Of a stretch of 64,000 nucleotides of DNA, positions 1 to 9,060 are shown piece after piece (within the stretch, counting starts at the first letter, position 1; each line of letters begins with the position of its first letter). Both the position numbers and the translations under genes were made by a program. The stretch covers positions 124,001 through 188,000 of the forward strand of contig CAVPYB010000011.1 of NCBI GenBank assembly GCA_963709875.1, given 5' to 3'. Origin of the DNA: JAQBDA01 sp963709875 (GTDB lineage: Bacteria > Chloroflexota > Anaerolineae > Anaerolineales > UBA4823). Under the pieces are notes generated by a model. That model saw nothing but the letters and a program-made list of their open reading frames with translations, made no database searches and had not been told where the DNA came from.

Positions 1-165
1 AAGCGCTCAGCACAAGGTATAATATTGCTCCGCTTCGATGTATCCGATCGTGCATTGAAAATACCCCGGCTGCGAGACCTGCTGGAAAACCAACCCGATC
101 AAGTCCCTGGCTCATTTGTTGTCCTCGATAAGGGAAAAATACGCTTCCGCCAACTGCAGCGTTAG
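1..165 (+). CDS. DUF5615 PIN-like toxin-family protein, C-terminal part
   Basis: The open frame enters from the left edge and stops at 163-165, giving the last 54 residues of a protein. The sequence has the glycine followed by an ILLR stretch near its start and ends in a SFVVL strand and a basic KIRFRQL tail. This resembles the end of DUF5615 proteins, small PIN-like putative nucleases usually annotated as VapC-like toxins. The catalytic acidic residues and any antitoxin partner lie outside the window. It is read in the opposite direction to the PspC gene that follows, with a long perfect hairpin between them. The family call is by eye on a short fragment. Confidence 0.55.
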   Translation, partial: KRSAQGIILLRFDVSDRALKIPRLRDLLENQPDQVPGSFVVLDKGKIRFRQLQR

Positions 166-283
166 CTCTGAGATCTCTTGTTTACCTCCTGGAGAGACAT
201 ATTCTGGCGAATTTGTCCGTTAACAGGAGGCAGCGAGGTATCTGTTGTGGTCAGGCTTGTAGGGCAGTTTGTCAAATTGGCCT

Positions 284-328
284 ACGCGTACGGACGGCGC
301 ACTGTCTTGGTGCGCCGTCCGTACGCGT
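284..328. terminator. Perfect 19-bp inverted repeat between convergent genes
   Basis: Arms at 284-302 and 310-328 are exact reverse complements around a 7-base loop (303-309). The stem is GC-rich. It lies between a plus-strand gene ending at 165 and a minus-strand gene ending at 398, so a bidirectional terminator is the simplest reading. Neither side has a clear T-tract, so a protein-binding palindrome is also possible. The rest of 166-397 shows no convincing gene. Confidence 0.6.
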
Positions 329-397
329 CTCGGGTCGAGCAGGACAACAACCTGCGATGTTATAGTTTGATACTTATTCTATCTGGGCTAATCCCCC

Positions 398-592
398 TTA
401 TTCACTTGGGATGACCAGCCAGCAGATCAAGTAAAGCAGGATGCCGGGCACACCCCCGGGGATCAGGGTTAGCAGAAATCCCAGCCGGAACCAGATCGGA
501 TTGATCCCGAAAAACTCTCCCAGACCGCCGCAGACCCCGAAAAATACCCGGCTGCGCCTGGAACGCCGTAGTGGTTTTCTCTCTTCAGCCAT
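398..592 (-). CDS. PspC-domain small membrane protein
   Basis: This 64-residue protein has a basic N-terminus (repeated Arg/Lys), then the PspC signature with VCGGLGEFFGI, and one hydrophobic helix running to the C-terminus (about residues 34-60). PspC domains anchor at the cytoplasmic membrane and in some bacteria take part in envelope-stress signalling; a specific partner is not visible here. I start it at the ATG giving MAEERK rather than six codons upstream, because the PspC family begins with a short basic stretch. Length is normal for stand-alone PspC proteins. Confidence 0.8.
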   Translation of the reverse strand: MAEERKPLRRSRRSRVFFGVCGGLGEFFGINPIWFRLGFLLTLIPGGVPGILLYLICWLVIPSE

Positions 593-629
593 TTTTACTC
601 CAATCGTCACTGTGGTTGCTTGTATCCAG

Positions 630-756
630 ATGTCATTCTGAACCCCCAGCGGGGGTGAGGAATCCCTGTTGAGATATGCAGTGGATAATCATTGTCGGGA
701 TTTCTCATCGCTGCTTGCCACACTCCGCTCGCAGCTTTGGCTCCTCGAAATGACAT
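630..756. repeat. REP/MITE-like element with TGTCATT termini
   Basis: The left end reads ATGTCATTCTGA (630-641) and the right end is its near inverse, TCGAAATGACAT (745-756). Inside are the short phrases AGCGGGGGTGAGGAATC and CTCGCAGC, of the kind seen in dispersed repeats of many bacteria with these termini. About 127 bp, no coding potential. Without the rest of the genome I cannot show that it is multicopy. Confidence 0.45.
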
Positions 757-852
757 ATCATTGTGTCGAGCTCAGGTTTCAATATGATCTACGCAATCCG
801 GTGGCATTGGTTGCAGATTGGGTTGCCTGGAAAGATAAACCTCCTGCATTGA

Positions 853-1759
853 TTATCGTTTCCCGTCGTACTGCGCGGCGAGCTTGACTGTCTGGTAGTG
901 GATATCGACACTGTCATCGACACGATGCGCATACCCGCCGGACATGGTCACTGCGACCGGCAGCCCCGCCTCTGCGCAGAGCGAAAACACCAACCGGTCG
1001 CGCTCAGCCAGCCCGGGCTTGCTCAGCGCCAACCTGCCCAGGCGGTCGCCCTCGAATGGGTCGGCTCCCGCCAGGTAGATCGCCAGATCGGCGTCTGCAC
1101 GTTCCAGGGATTGTGCCACTCCCTGCCGGAGGTGTTCAAGATACTCATCGTCCCCGCAGCCATCCAGCAAGGCGATATCCAAATCGCCTGGTTCTTTGTG
1201 GAAAGGGAAGTTCTTGGCTCCGTGGATGGAGAAAGTGAATACGCTGGGGTCATCTTTGAAGATCGCGGCTGTGCCGTTGCCCTGGTGCACGTCGCAGTCC
1301 AGGATTACAACCTTCCGAACCAGTTCCTCGGACTGCATGGCTAGGGCTGCGACAGCACAGTCGTTGAAGACGCAGTAGCCTTCCCCGTGATCGGCGTAAG
1401 CGTGGTGGGTTCCGCCTGCCAGGTTGGCGGATACCCCCTCCTGCAGGGCGGTCCGGCAAGCGGCGATCGTCCCGCCGACCGAGCGGCGCGAGCGTTCGAC
1501 CAGTCCGAGGCGACCAGGGGAAGCCGATGCGGCGCACCTCTTTTTCGCTCAGCTCTCCATTGATCACTCGCAGTACATATTCCGGGCTGTGTGCCAGTCT
1601 GAGCTGGTCCAGGGTTGCAGGCGGGGGGATGAGCGCATCTCCATTGGCGATAATCCCATCCTCCAGCACCCGCTCACGCAGCAGGGCGTACTTCTCGATG
1701 GGAAAGCGATGCCCCTCGGGGAGGGGCAGGGTGAAGGTGTCGGAATAATAGACTTTCAT
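853..1759 (-). pseudogene. Histone deacetylase / AcuC-family hydrolase, one frameshift
   Basis: Residues 1-85 (MKVYYSD..., ending GFPWSP) read in one frame and the remaining ~215 in another. The join falls near 1500-1510, just after GFPWSP. Past the shift the family continues without a gap: GGTHHAYADHGEGYC, then the zinc-site motif DCDVHQGNGTA, then YLAGADPFEGDRLG. All catalytic elements of the zinc deacetylase fold are therefore present, and the lesion is one base. In this family such proteins remove acetyl groups from lysine or small amides; the substrate is not predictable. Either a sequencing indel or a recently broken gene. The adjacent nitroreductase starts upstream on the same strand, with its stop only 12 bp from this start, so the two may be cotranscribed. 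Confidence 0.85.
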
Positions 1760-1771
1760 GGCTGGTCGCGC

Positions 1772-2284
1772 TTACCAGCGATCCCAGTGGACGATCTGAT
1801 CCAGCGCCTGCCGACCTCCCTTCAGCGGAGGGCGGGTCAGCAGCGATTCATCCTCGGGATATCCGAAGGAGATGGCGATGCGCAGGTGCAGGTCTTCCGG
1901 GAATCCCAACAGCTCACGCGCTTTTTCATATTCGTAAATGGTCGCCAGGCAGGAACCGATGCCCATCTCCCAGGCGGCTAACTGCATATAAGCGGCTGCC
2001 TGTCCGGCATCGAACATAATGCTGAAGCGCTGCTCGGGCGGTGGTGTGAGTATGCACACGCCCAGCGCGGCTCCGGCGAGATGACCCGCCCAATGGCCCA
2101 TTCCGGACAGGCTCATCAGGGTCGCTCTATCCTGGACGGCGATGAACTGCCAGGGCTGGCTGTTTTTCGAAGATTGCGACCGCCTGCCGGCGTTGAGGAT
2201 CGCCTGGACTGCCTCGTGCGGCAAGGGCTGGTCATTGAACTGGCGTACGGCGCGCTTGGTGATGATAGCTGCATCTACATTCAT
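1772..2284 (-). CDS. Nitroreductase-family FMN oxidoreductase
   Basis: About 170 residues with the nitroreductase layout: TKRAVRQF at the N-terminus (phosphate-contacting Arg), RRSQSSKNSQPWQFI as the FMN-binding segment, and a WEMGIGSCLATIY motif in the second half followed by the IAISFGYP strand. These flavoproteins reduce nitro compounds, quinones or related substrates with NAD(P)H, usually as dimers. I prefer the ATG giving MNVDAAI at 2284 over one five codons upstream, because the family begins just before the TKRAVR motif. The upstream alternative start would overlap the end of the next gene by 4 bp. Natural substrate unknown. Confidence 0.85.
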   Translation of the reverse strand: MNVDAAIITKRAVRQFNDQPLPHEAVQAILNAGRRSQSSKNSQPWQFIAVQDRATLMSLSGMGHWAGHLAGAALGVCILTPPPEQRFSIMFDAGQAAAYMQLAAWEMGIGSCLATIYEYEKARELLGFPEDLHLRIAISFGYPEDESLLTRPPLKGGRQALDQIVHWDRW

Positions 2285-2295
2285 AACCTCTCCCC

Positions 2296-3363
2296 TCACA
2301 AATCCATCGCTGTGTAGAGACGCTTGTAATCCAGGTGCTCTGCTACCAGGGCTTCGAACTGCTTCAGCTTAACCGATTGCCCGAGACGGGTCTTGCCGAA
2401 GACATTTTCAATAGCTTCTATGGTTTCCATGGTATTCATCGGCACCAGCAGCACTGCCACACCGAATTCCTCAGCCTGCTTGACGATCAGCGGGCTGGGC
2501 TGCAGGTTGCCGGTCAAGATCAGGCAGGTAGTGGATGTCTCCAGGGCTGCTAATTGAATATCGGTGCGGTCTCCACCGGTGATGACGGCCTTATTCTGCT
2601 GTTTGCGGAAGCGAGAGAGCGCCGCGTCGGCGGTCATCGCGCCCACGGTGAGTGTCTCGACCATTGCCTCCAGGTCCGGTTCTTCGGTCAGCACCTGCCC
2701 CCCCAGCAGCTGGATGATCTCCCCAACAGTGATCGCTTCCAGGCTGCTCCGCTCCGGCAGGATGCCAAAAACCGGCAAAGCGTGTTTTTCCAGGAACGGC
2801 ACCGCCACTTCCCGCACAAAAGCCGATGCCTGCTCCGGCACCCGGTTGATCAGGAAGCCGCTCAAGGCATCACCCAGGCGGGTCCTTGACGCCATCGCAT
2901 CGTCCAGCATGCGAACCTCATCGCGATATTTGATCACGACCAGGATGTGGCTGCCCAGTTCCGCCGCCACATCGGGCGTCGGCAGACCGACCGCATGCCC
3001 TTCGCGCAAGCTGGCGCCGCCCTCCATCAGCAGGATATCCTTTCCCGAACCGGCGGCTTCGGCTGCCTCCTTCACCTGCTGCATGAAATTGATCTCTCCT
3101 GTGCTCCGCAGCCGCTCGCGCAGCAGCTCAGGAGTCACGACCACCGGGGACAGCTCCCACGGGTCTGCATCCAGCTTCAGGGTTTCGATCACGAAGGCGG
3201 CATCTTCATCGGCAATCCTGCCGCCGACCCTCCAGGGTGCCAGACTGAGCGGTTTCAGATAGCCGACCTTATAGCCAGCCGCCTGGAAATGCTTCCCGAG
3301 TGCCAGGCAGACTGCGGTTTTTCCGGAATACCTTTCGACAGAGGTGATGTAGATTGATTTCAT
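2296..3363 (-). CDS. BioD-like/DRTGG-domain protein (phosphotransacetylase N-terminal type)
   Basis: 355 residues. The N-terminus has the P-loop-like SVERYSGKTAVCLALGK and a second conserved segment MEGGASLREG, matching the dethiobiotin-synthetase-like domain found at the N-terminus of long phosphotransacetylases. Around residue 215-330 follows a DRTGG domain containing GGDRTDIQLAA. The catalytic Pta domain itself is absent. It is encoded directly downstream of, and on the same strand as, the ADP-forming acetyl-CoA synthetase (37 bp gap), a pairing that suggests a regulatory or accessory role in acetyl-CoA/acetate interconversion. That role is inference from context. Confidence 0.8.
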   Translation of the reverse strand: MKSIYITSVERYSGKTAVCLALGKHFQAAGYKVGYLKPLSLAPWRVGGRIADEDAAFVIETLKLDADPWELSPVVVTPELLRERLRSTGEINFMQQVKEAAEAAGSGKDILLMEGGASLREGHAVGLPTPDVAAELGSHILVVIKYRDEVRMLDDAMASRTRLGDALSGFLINRVPEQASAFVREVAVPFLEKHALPVFGILPERSSLEAITVGEIIQLLGGQVLTEEPDLEAMVETLTVGAMTADAALSRFRKQQNKAVITGGDRTDIQLAALETSTTCLILTGNLQPSPLIVKQAEEFGVAVLLVPMNTMETIEAIENVFGKTRLGQSVKLKQFEALVAEHLDYKRLYTAMDL

Positions 3364-3400
3364 CGCTTGAGTTCCATATTAGGGGTTATTCGGATTAAAG

Positions 3401-5503
3401 TCATGGTTCCAATATCAGGCGCATGTCAATGGCTATTGCGCCCTGATCTCTTGGGTAGACCATCAGCGGGTTGATATCCAGCTCTGCAATCTCGGGGAAT
3501 TCCTGCACCAGCTGCCCGATGCGCAGCAAGGTATCTACAATCGCCGCCTTGTCCATGGCAGGCTTACCTCGCACGCCATCCAGGAGGGCGTGCGCCCGGA
3601 TCTCATCCAGCATTTCACCCGCTTCCTGTGGCGAGAAGGGGGCTACGCGGAAGGTGACGTCCTTGAGGGTCTCGACGTAGATGCCGCCCAGCCCAAAGGT
3701 AACCAGCGGGCCGAACTGCGGGTCGCGGTTCATACCGACCAGCACTTCGATCCCGCCCGCAGGCACCATCTCCTGCACAAGACAGCCAAGTATGCGCGCT
3801 TCCGGGATATAGCGCTGTGCCCGGTAAACCATCAGCTCGAACGCATCGCGCACGTCCTCTGCATTCTGCAGCCCGACCTTCACGCCACCCACATCGGTCT
3901 TGTGCAGGATATCTGGTGAGGCGATCTTGAGCACTACCGGATAGCCCATCCTGGCGGTAATCTCCAGCGCCCGTTCGGGGGTCTCCGCAATCTCGGATCG
4001 GGGGATCTTCAGCCCATAGGCTGTCATGATGGCGCGGGCTTCGAAGTCCGCAATGGAAACCCGCCCTTCCGAGCGCACCCGGTTGAAAACATCTCTGGCA
4101 GAGTCCCTGTCGACGTCGTATTCGACGAATTGTGGAAGCGGGCGGCTGCGGGAGCGGCGTTCGTCTGCCATGGCACGGAATGCACGCGCGGCCCGCTCTG
4201 GGAACGAGTAGTTGGGCACCCCGCTCTGGTTGAGGATGGCAATCCCGCTTGCCACGCGTGCCTCGCCCATGAAGCATGCCAGGATGGGCTTTTCTACCTG
4301 TGCCGAGATCTGGCCGATAGCTTTCGCGGTCTCTTCGATCTCTGTCATGGCCTGCGGGGTGAGCATGACCAGCAGTCCGTCCACATTCCGGTCTGCAGCA
4401 ACCGTTTCGATAGCGAACCTGTAGCGGTCGGCGAGCGCGTCGCCCAGCACATCAACGGGATTGGCTGCGCTTGCAGCGTCGGGCAGGAACTGTTCCAGGG
4501 CGTGGATCGTCTCGATGTCGAACCTGGCGATTGTCAGCCCGGCGCGCTCTAGGGCATCAGTTGCCAGGATGCCCGGGCCACCGGCGTTGGTGATGATGGC
4601 TATCCGCTCGCCGGGCAGGATTGGCTGGTAGCCAATTGCGGTAGCCATATCGAACAGGGCCTCCATTGAATTGGCGCGTAAGACGCCCGCCTGCCGGAAA
4701 GCTGCCTGGTAAGCCTGTTCGGAGCCTGCCAGCGAGCCGGTGTGTGATGAAACGGCTCGCGAGCCGGACTGGGTCACGCCGGATTTGATGGCGATGACCG
4801 GCTTGCTGCGCGTGACCCGCCGGGCAACATCGATGAACTGCTGCCCGTTCTGCATCCCCTCACTGTAAATCATGATCACCCGGGTCTGCTCATCATCGGC
4901 CCAGGCTTGCAGCAGGTCGATCTCATTTACATCGGCCTTGTTGCCCAGGCTGACGAATTTCGAGAGCCCCAGCCGTCCTGCCAGGGCGATGTCCAGCACA
5001 GCCGTTCCCAATGCGCCGGACTGCGACATAAACGCCATTGGACCGGCGGGAGGCGTGCCGGCCGCGAAAGAGGCATTCAGGGGTGTGTGGGTATCGATCA
5101 CTCCCAGGCAATTGGGACCGATCAGACGAATCTTATACTCCCGGGCGATCTGCAGCAGCTCGTGCTCGCGCTCGAGTCCTTCCCTTCCGGCTTCCCGGAA
5201 TCCGGCGCTGATCACAATCGCCGCCGGGATTCCTTTCTCTCCGCACACACGCAGGGCATCCGGAACGTGGGGGTAGGGGATGACGATCACTGCCAGATCG
5301 ATATGTGCTTGGACATCCAGAACGGACGGGTAAGCCTGGCAGCCGAGGATTTCTTCCGCCTTCGGATTAATTGGGTAGAGCTTCCCTCTACCTGAATATC
5401 CGCCCTCGATCAGGTTCTTAAGCACAGAATGGCCTAGTTTATTGGGGTTCGTCGATGCGCCGATGACGGCGACCGAACCTGGGCTAAAAAATGCGTCTAG
5501 CAT
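3401..5503 (-). CDS. ADP-forming acetate/acyl-CoA synthetase, alpha-beta fusion
   Basis: 700 residues covering the whole fused enzyme. The N-terminal CoA-binding Rossmann domain (SVAVIGAST at residue ~10, LYPINPKA at ~42) is followed by two succinyl-CoA-ligase-like domains with SHTGSLAGS near residue 255. A C-terminal ATP-grasp domain starts near residue 470, with VVLKIASPDILHKTDVGGV and DINPLMVYP. The enzyme converts acyl-CoA, ADP and phosphate to acid, CoA and ATP, conserving energy during fermentation; it is typical of archaea and of fermentative Chloroflexota. No gap or damage is visible. The start ATG is 10 bp from the stop of the upstream lipoprotein gene on the same strand, so an operon is likely. 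Exact acyl specificity cannot be read from sequence. Confidence 0.92.
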   Translation of the reverse strand: MLDAFFSPGSVAVIGASTNPNKLGHSVLKNLIEGGYSGRGKLYPINPKAEEILGCQAYPSVLDVQAHIDLAVIVIPYPHVPDALRVCGEKGIPAAIVISAGFREAGREGLEREHELLQIAREYKIRLIGPNCLGVIDTHTPLNASFAAGTPPAGPMAFMSQSGALGTAVLDIALAGRLGLSKFVSLGNKADVNEIDLLQAWADDEQTRVIMIYSEGMQNGQQFIDVARRVTRSKPVIAIKSGVTQSGSRAVSSHTGSLAGSEQAYQAAFRQAGVLRANSMEALFDMATAIGYQPILPGERIAIITNAGGPGILATDALERAGLTIARFDIETIHALEQFLPDAASAANPVDVLGDALADRYRFAIETVAADRNVDGLLVMLTPQAMTEIEETAKAIGQISAQVEKPILACFMGEARVASGIAILNQSGVPNYSFPERAARAFRAMADERRSRSRPLPQFVEYDVDRDSARDVFNRVRSEGRVSIADFEARAIMTAYGLKIPRSEIAETPERALEITARMGYPVVLKIASPDILHKTDVGGVKVGLQNAEDVRDAFELMVYRAQRYIPEARILGCLVQEMVPAGGIEVLVGMNRDPQFGPLVTFGLGGIYVETLKDVTFRVAPFSPQEAGEMLDEIRAHALLDGVRGKPAMDKAAIVDTLLRIGQLVQEFPEIAELDINPLMVYPRDQGAIAIDMRLILEP

Positions 5504-5513
5504 ACGATGGTTC

Positions 5514-6179
5514 TCATGGTTGGACGATGATCACGACCAGCGTGCGCGTCCCCTGGGTGTCGGTGGCTACATTGACCGATGCTCTGCGGTCTCCTTTCTG
5601 ATATCTCAGGTGAGCCGTAGAAGCTGTTTCGAACCAACCCGTATCGCTTTGCTGCCAACCATGCGCCGGCATCTGCTGCTTATAGAAATCCAGCACCTGG
5701 GCGAAGGGGAGCGGGGTTGTATAGGACAGCAGGACCGGAGATTGAGTGTACATCTCGAGATCGCCCCCGGCCAACGGGATATCCACTGCTGGTGTAGACT
5801 GTGCGATCAGAGTAGCGAATGCTTGAGCTGTGCCTCCGAGGGACGAACCCTGCTGGGTGGCAATCGCCGCAGCCGTGGAAAGGAATGCTGGTCCCTGCTG
5901 AGTAGCGACAGCTTTGGCGGTTTCCAGGATACCACTTTCGCCCAGCTGTGTTGCCAAAGCCTGGGCAGTGGGGATCAGGCTCTGCCCGCCGATCTGGGTC
6001 GTGAACGCCTGGGCGGTCGCCAGCAGCTCCTGCCCCTGCTCGACCCGGGTGGCGGCAGCCTCCACCGTCTGGCGGGTGGTATCGACACGTCCCTGAACGT
6101 CGTTTAGCACGCCGCACGCCAGCGCCGTGAAAGCCAGTACGGCTATCAGCCAGGCTGTCCGGAAAAAGCTTGTGCGCAT
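5514..6179 (-). CDS. Repeat-containing lipoprotein, unknown function
   Basis: 221 residues. Signal peptide with hydrophobic core LIAVLAFTALAC ending in a lipobox cysteine at about residue 22, so the protein is probably exported and lipidated. The middle (about residues 55-125) consists of five imperfect 17-19-residue units built on TAQAFATQ-G (TAQAFTTQIG, TAQALATQLG, TAKAVATQQG and so on), which should form an amphipathic helix or coiled coil. The C-terminal third has a compact domain with PLPFAQVLDFYKQQMP and a strand-rich end, reminiscent of small surface domains in other Anaerolineae lipoproteins. No family recognised. It precedes the acyl-CoA synthetase on the same strand. Confidence 0.75.
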   Translation of the reverse strand: MRTSFFRTAWLIAVLAFTALACGVLNDVQGRVDTTRQTVEAAATRVEQGQELLATAQAFTTQIGGQSLIPTAQALATQLGESGILETAKAVATQQGPAFLSTAAAIATQQGSSLGGTAQAFATLIAQSTPAVDIPLAGGDLEMYTQSPVLLSYTTPLPFAQVLDFYKQQMPAHGWQQSDTGWFETASTAHLRYQKGDRRASVNVATDTQGTRTLVVIIVQP

Positions 6180-6195
6180 TTCATTTCTCCAAATC

Positions 6196-7119
6196 TCATA
6201 GGATCGCTTTAGCCAAAGCTTCCAGCCCTGTCATGTCGTCCAAGTCCAGCCATTGGAGCATGACCTGCTGTACACCGGCCTCTTCCAGCTCGGCCAGCTG
6301 ATGCGCAACCTGGCTGGCTGTCCCCAGTACAACCCCTCTCGAGCGCAGTTGCTCACGGCTGGACTTTCCACCGCTGCGTGCCTGTACCTTCTGGCGCACT
6401 TCTTCATCATCTCGCCCGAAGACACATCCGGTCATCATCGAACGGCGCACACTGCTGGCAGGGCGGTTCACTTCGACGAGCAGCCTGTCGAGCACTGCGT
6501 TCAGCCGGCTGAATTCCTGTGCTGTCAGGTAGATAGCGTTCCATTCATGTGCGAAGCGTGCAGCGAGAGGCAGGGTGCGCCTCTCACCATTCCCGCCGAT
6601 CAGGATGGGCGGTCCACCGGGTCTCCCCGGTCGTGGGAGCAGTGCAGCTTCGTTTAACCGGTAATATTTTCCGGCGAAATTCACCGGATCATCCTCCGTC
6701 AGCATTCGAGTAACCACCTGCATACCTTCTTCGAAGCGTTCGAACCTGCCCGGGATATCTAACAGGTCCCAACCGTAGTTGTGATGCTCGCGCTCCTGCC
6801 ACCCGGCTCCAAGGCCGAGGACAAATCGTCCACCGGACAGGTCATCGAGTGCCGCGCCCATCCGGGCGGTCATCGTTGGGTGCCGGAAGGAGAACGGTGT
6901 CACCAGCGGACCGAAAGTGATCCGTTCAGTATTGCTTGCCAGCCAGGTCAGGGACACCCACAGCTCCAGGGAGTCCAGGTCGGGTGGGTTGGCGTTGGTG
7001 TAATGATCGGATCGGTACAGTCCCGCGTAGCCCAGGTCTTCGACAGCCCTGCCAATGCGCTTCCAGCGCGGCCAGTTCAAGCCGTTCTGACCTTCGATCA
7101 TAATTGCTATTTCTAACAT
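6196..7119 (-). CDS. LLM-class F420-dependent oxidoreductase-like protein
   Basis: 307 residues with the luciferase-like TIM-barrel landmarks: early YRSDHYTN strand-loop (residue ~38), ITFGPLVTPFSFRHP (~67), LGLGAGWQEREH (~100) with the conserved glycine-rich cofactor loop, and PILIGGNGERRTLPLAARFAHEWN (~170). Members with this pattern usually use F420 rather than FMN, and substrates are diverse. Coordinates show a standard length and an uninterrupted frame. It sits between the lipoprotein and fructose-1,6-bisphosphatase on the same strand with about 20-bp gaps, which gives little hint about the substrate. Confidence 0.85.
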   Translation of the reverse strand: MLEIAIMIEGQNGLNWPRWKRIGRAVEDLGYAGLYRSDHYTNANPPDLDSLELWVSLTWLASNTERITFGPLVTPFSFRHPTMTARMGAALDDLSGGRFVLGLGAGWQEREHHNYGWDLLDIPGRFERFEEGMQVVTRMLTEDDPVNFAGKYYRLNEAALLPRPGRPGGPPILIGGNGERRTLPLAARFAHEWNAIYLTAQEFSRLNAVLDRLLVEVNRPASSVRRSMMTGCVFGRDDEEVRQKVQARSGGKSSREQLRSRGVVLGTASQVAHQLAELEEAGVQQVMLQWLDLDDMTGLEALAKAIL

Positions 7120-7141
7120 TAATACCTCTCGTTGTTCTAAA

Positions 7142-8167
7142 TTATCCGTATTGCTTCAGATATCCTTCAGCCTTCTCGACCAGCTCCCGGTTGCCTATGT
7201 ACAGTGGTGTGCGCTGGTGCAGCGAGTCTGGCTCGATGTCGAGGATGTTTCTAGTTCCATCCGAGGCGTAACCGCCTGCCTGTTCGGCAATGAAAGCCAG
7301 CGGGGCAGCTTCGTATAACAGCCGCAGCTTTCCAGCCGGTTTTTTGGGGTCTTTGTGATCTGCCGGGTAGTAGAAGATACCCCCGGAGAGCAAGTTGCGG
7401 TGGAAGTCGCCCACCAGAGAGCCGATATAGCGCATGGAGAGCGATTTCTGATCGCCTTCGATACCCTGCAGGTATCGGGTAAAGCGGGTGACACCCTCAC
7501 TCCAGTATTTTTGGTAGCCCTGGTTGACGCTGTAATAGGTAGGGTTGGTAGGGATGCGGATGTCAGGATAAGTCAGCAGGAACTCACCCACGCTCGGGTC
7601 CAGGGTAAACCCATGCACACCCGACCCGGTGGTGTAGACCAGCATGGTGCTGACGCTGTAAAGCAAGTAGCCCGCCACGACCAGGTTGCGACCGGGCTGC
7701 AGGCAGTCTGCCAGAGTGCCAGGACCGCTCTCGCTCGTCCTCCGGTAGACGGAGAAGATCGTGCCGATGCTGGTGTTGTAGTCGATATTGGACGAGCCAT
7801 CCAACGGGTCATACAGCAGTATATATTTCCCTGTCGGATATCTATCCGGTATAGGCATGATGCCGGCATGTTCTTCGGATGCCATCGCTGCCAGCCTGCC
7901 GGTATGGTCGTTGAAGCGGTAGATCGTCTGGTCTGCCAGCCGGTCGAGCTTCATAACCTGCTCGCCCTGGACGTTGTAGTCCTCGGTGCTGCCCAGGATC
8001 TCGACCAAGCCAGCACGGGCGGTATTGCTGGCGATGAATTTACCCGCCAGTGCCAGATCGTAAAGCAGGTTTGTCAGCGTTCCGGAGGCTTCCGGGTGGA
8101 CTTTCTGCTCTTCCAGAATGTGCCGTTCGATTGTGATGACGCGCTTGATTTCAGGTTGCTTATACAT
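7142..8167 (-). CDS. fbp: Fructose-1,6-bisphosphatase, class I
   Basis: 341 residues. The metal- and substrate-binding motif LYDPLDGSSNID is complete (residue ~120) and is followed by GTIFSVYRR. GKLRLLYEAAPLAFIAEQAGG near residue 280 is the class I C-terminal signature. The enzyme hydrolyses fructose 1,6-bisphosphate to fructose 6-phosphate, the committed step of gluconeogenesis. Length matches bacterial class I enzymes. Together with the glycogen debranching enzyme and 6-phosphogluconolactonase further right, it shows that the host runs sugar synthesis and storage as well as fermentation. Confidence 0.95.
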   Translation of the reverse strand: MYKQPEIKRVITIERHILEEQKVHPEASGTLTNLLYDLALAGKFIASNTARAGLVEILGSTEDYNVQGEQVMKLDRLADQTIYRFNDHTGRLAAMASEEHAGIMPIPDRYPTGKYILLYDPLDGSSNIDYNTSIGTIFSVYRRTSESGPGTLADCLQPGRNLVVAGYLLYSVSTMLVYTTGSGVHGFTLDPSVGEFLLTYPDIRIPTNPTYYSVNQGYQKYWSEGVTRFTRYLQGIEGDQKSLSMRYIGSLVGDFHRNLLSGGIFYYPADHKDPKKPAGKLRLLYEAAPLAFIAEQAGGYASDGTRNILDIEPDSLHQRTPLYIGNRELVEKAEGYLKQYG

Positions 8168-8206
8168 TAGGTCTCCAGAATTATAAACCAGCCATTGGTC
8201 TCGGGT

Positions 8207-9041
8207 TCACCGGGCATCTGTTTTGTCGTTGAGAGGTGGCGATGTTGGTCTGCGAGCACGGATGCGGTAGATGATCGAGCGCAGCAAAGGCGAGGTGACC
8301 GGGCTGCGCCCCAACGCAACTACCAGACGGTAATGCAGCCCGGGGACGCAGATCACCTTTCCTCGGGCAAGGCTTTTCAGCGATTCGGACACGACGAAAT
8401 CAGGATCGAGCCAGAATATCTTCGGCAGCGGCGATTTACGGATGCCCTGAAGATCAGATGAATTATGGAATTCACTATAGGTGAAACCCGGACACAATGC
8501 CTGCACGCGTATGTTCATCCTTCTCGATTCTGCGTTCAAGGACTTCGGAGAATGCGACCAGGTACGCCTTGGTGGCATTGTATGAGACATTCCCATAGGG
8601 GAGGAGCGCTGCCACAGATGAGACGTTGATGATATTCCCACTTCGCCGGGCGATCATCCCAGGCAGTACAGCATGTGTAAGGCTGAGCGCGGCATCGATG
8701 TGCACCCTGTTCATGTACCTGTGCTTTTCCAATTCGATCTTGCTGAAATAGCCAGACATCCCGAACCCGGCATTGTTTACCAGGATGTCCAGCTCCTCAA
8801 GACCGGCGGTGTGCTGGGCAACCCGTCGGATATCCTCTTCATCGGATAGATCTGCCTGGATAACTTCTACCGGAGATGAGCCGCCAGCCTGTAGGTCAGC
8901 TGCAATCACTTCCAGGCGCTCTTTCCGCCTTGCGACGAGAACCAGTTGATATCCTTGCGCAGCCAGGTGCCGGGCAAAGGACTCTCCTATCCCGCTGGAT
9001 GCTCCGGTGATCAGTGCTGTTCTTGGCGTAGGATTGGACAT
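8207..9041 (-). pseudogene. Short-chain dehydrogenase/reductase, one frameshift
   Basis: Starts at the ATG giving MSNPTPRTALITGASSGIG. The N-terminal 170 residues have the classical SDR nucleotide motif TGASSGIG, NNAG, the catalytic Ser in INVSSVAAL and YNATK (Tyr-x3-Lys). Near 8515-8525 the frame shifts by one base. The other frame then carries on exactly where the family should, with NIRVQALCPGFTYSEFH, down to a basic C-terminal tail ending at 8207. All catalytic residues lie before the shift. Probably a sequencing indel or recent lesion. It resembles the YqjQ/DltE-like SDR subgroup of unknown substrate. Confidence 0.85.
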
Positions 9042-9060
9042 CAGGGGTAAATATCCACTA

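Noticed and set aside
178..414. Open frame of 78 codons on the plus strand
   Set aside because: It spans the perfect hairpin at 284-328, overlaps the PspC gene, and its product resembles no protein family.
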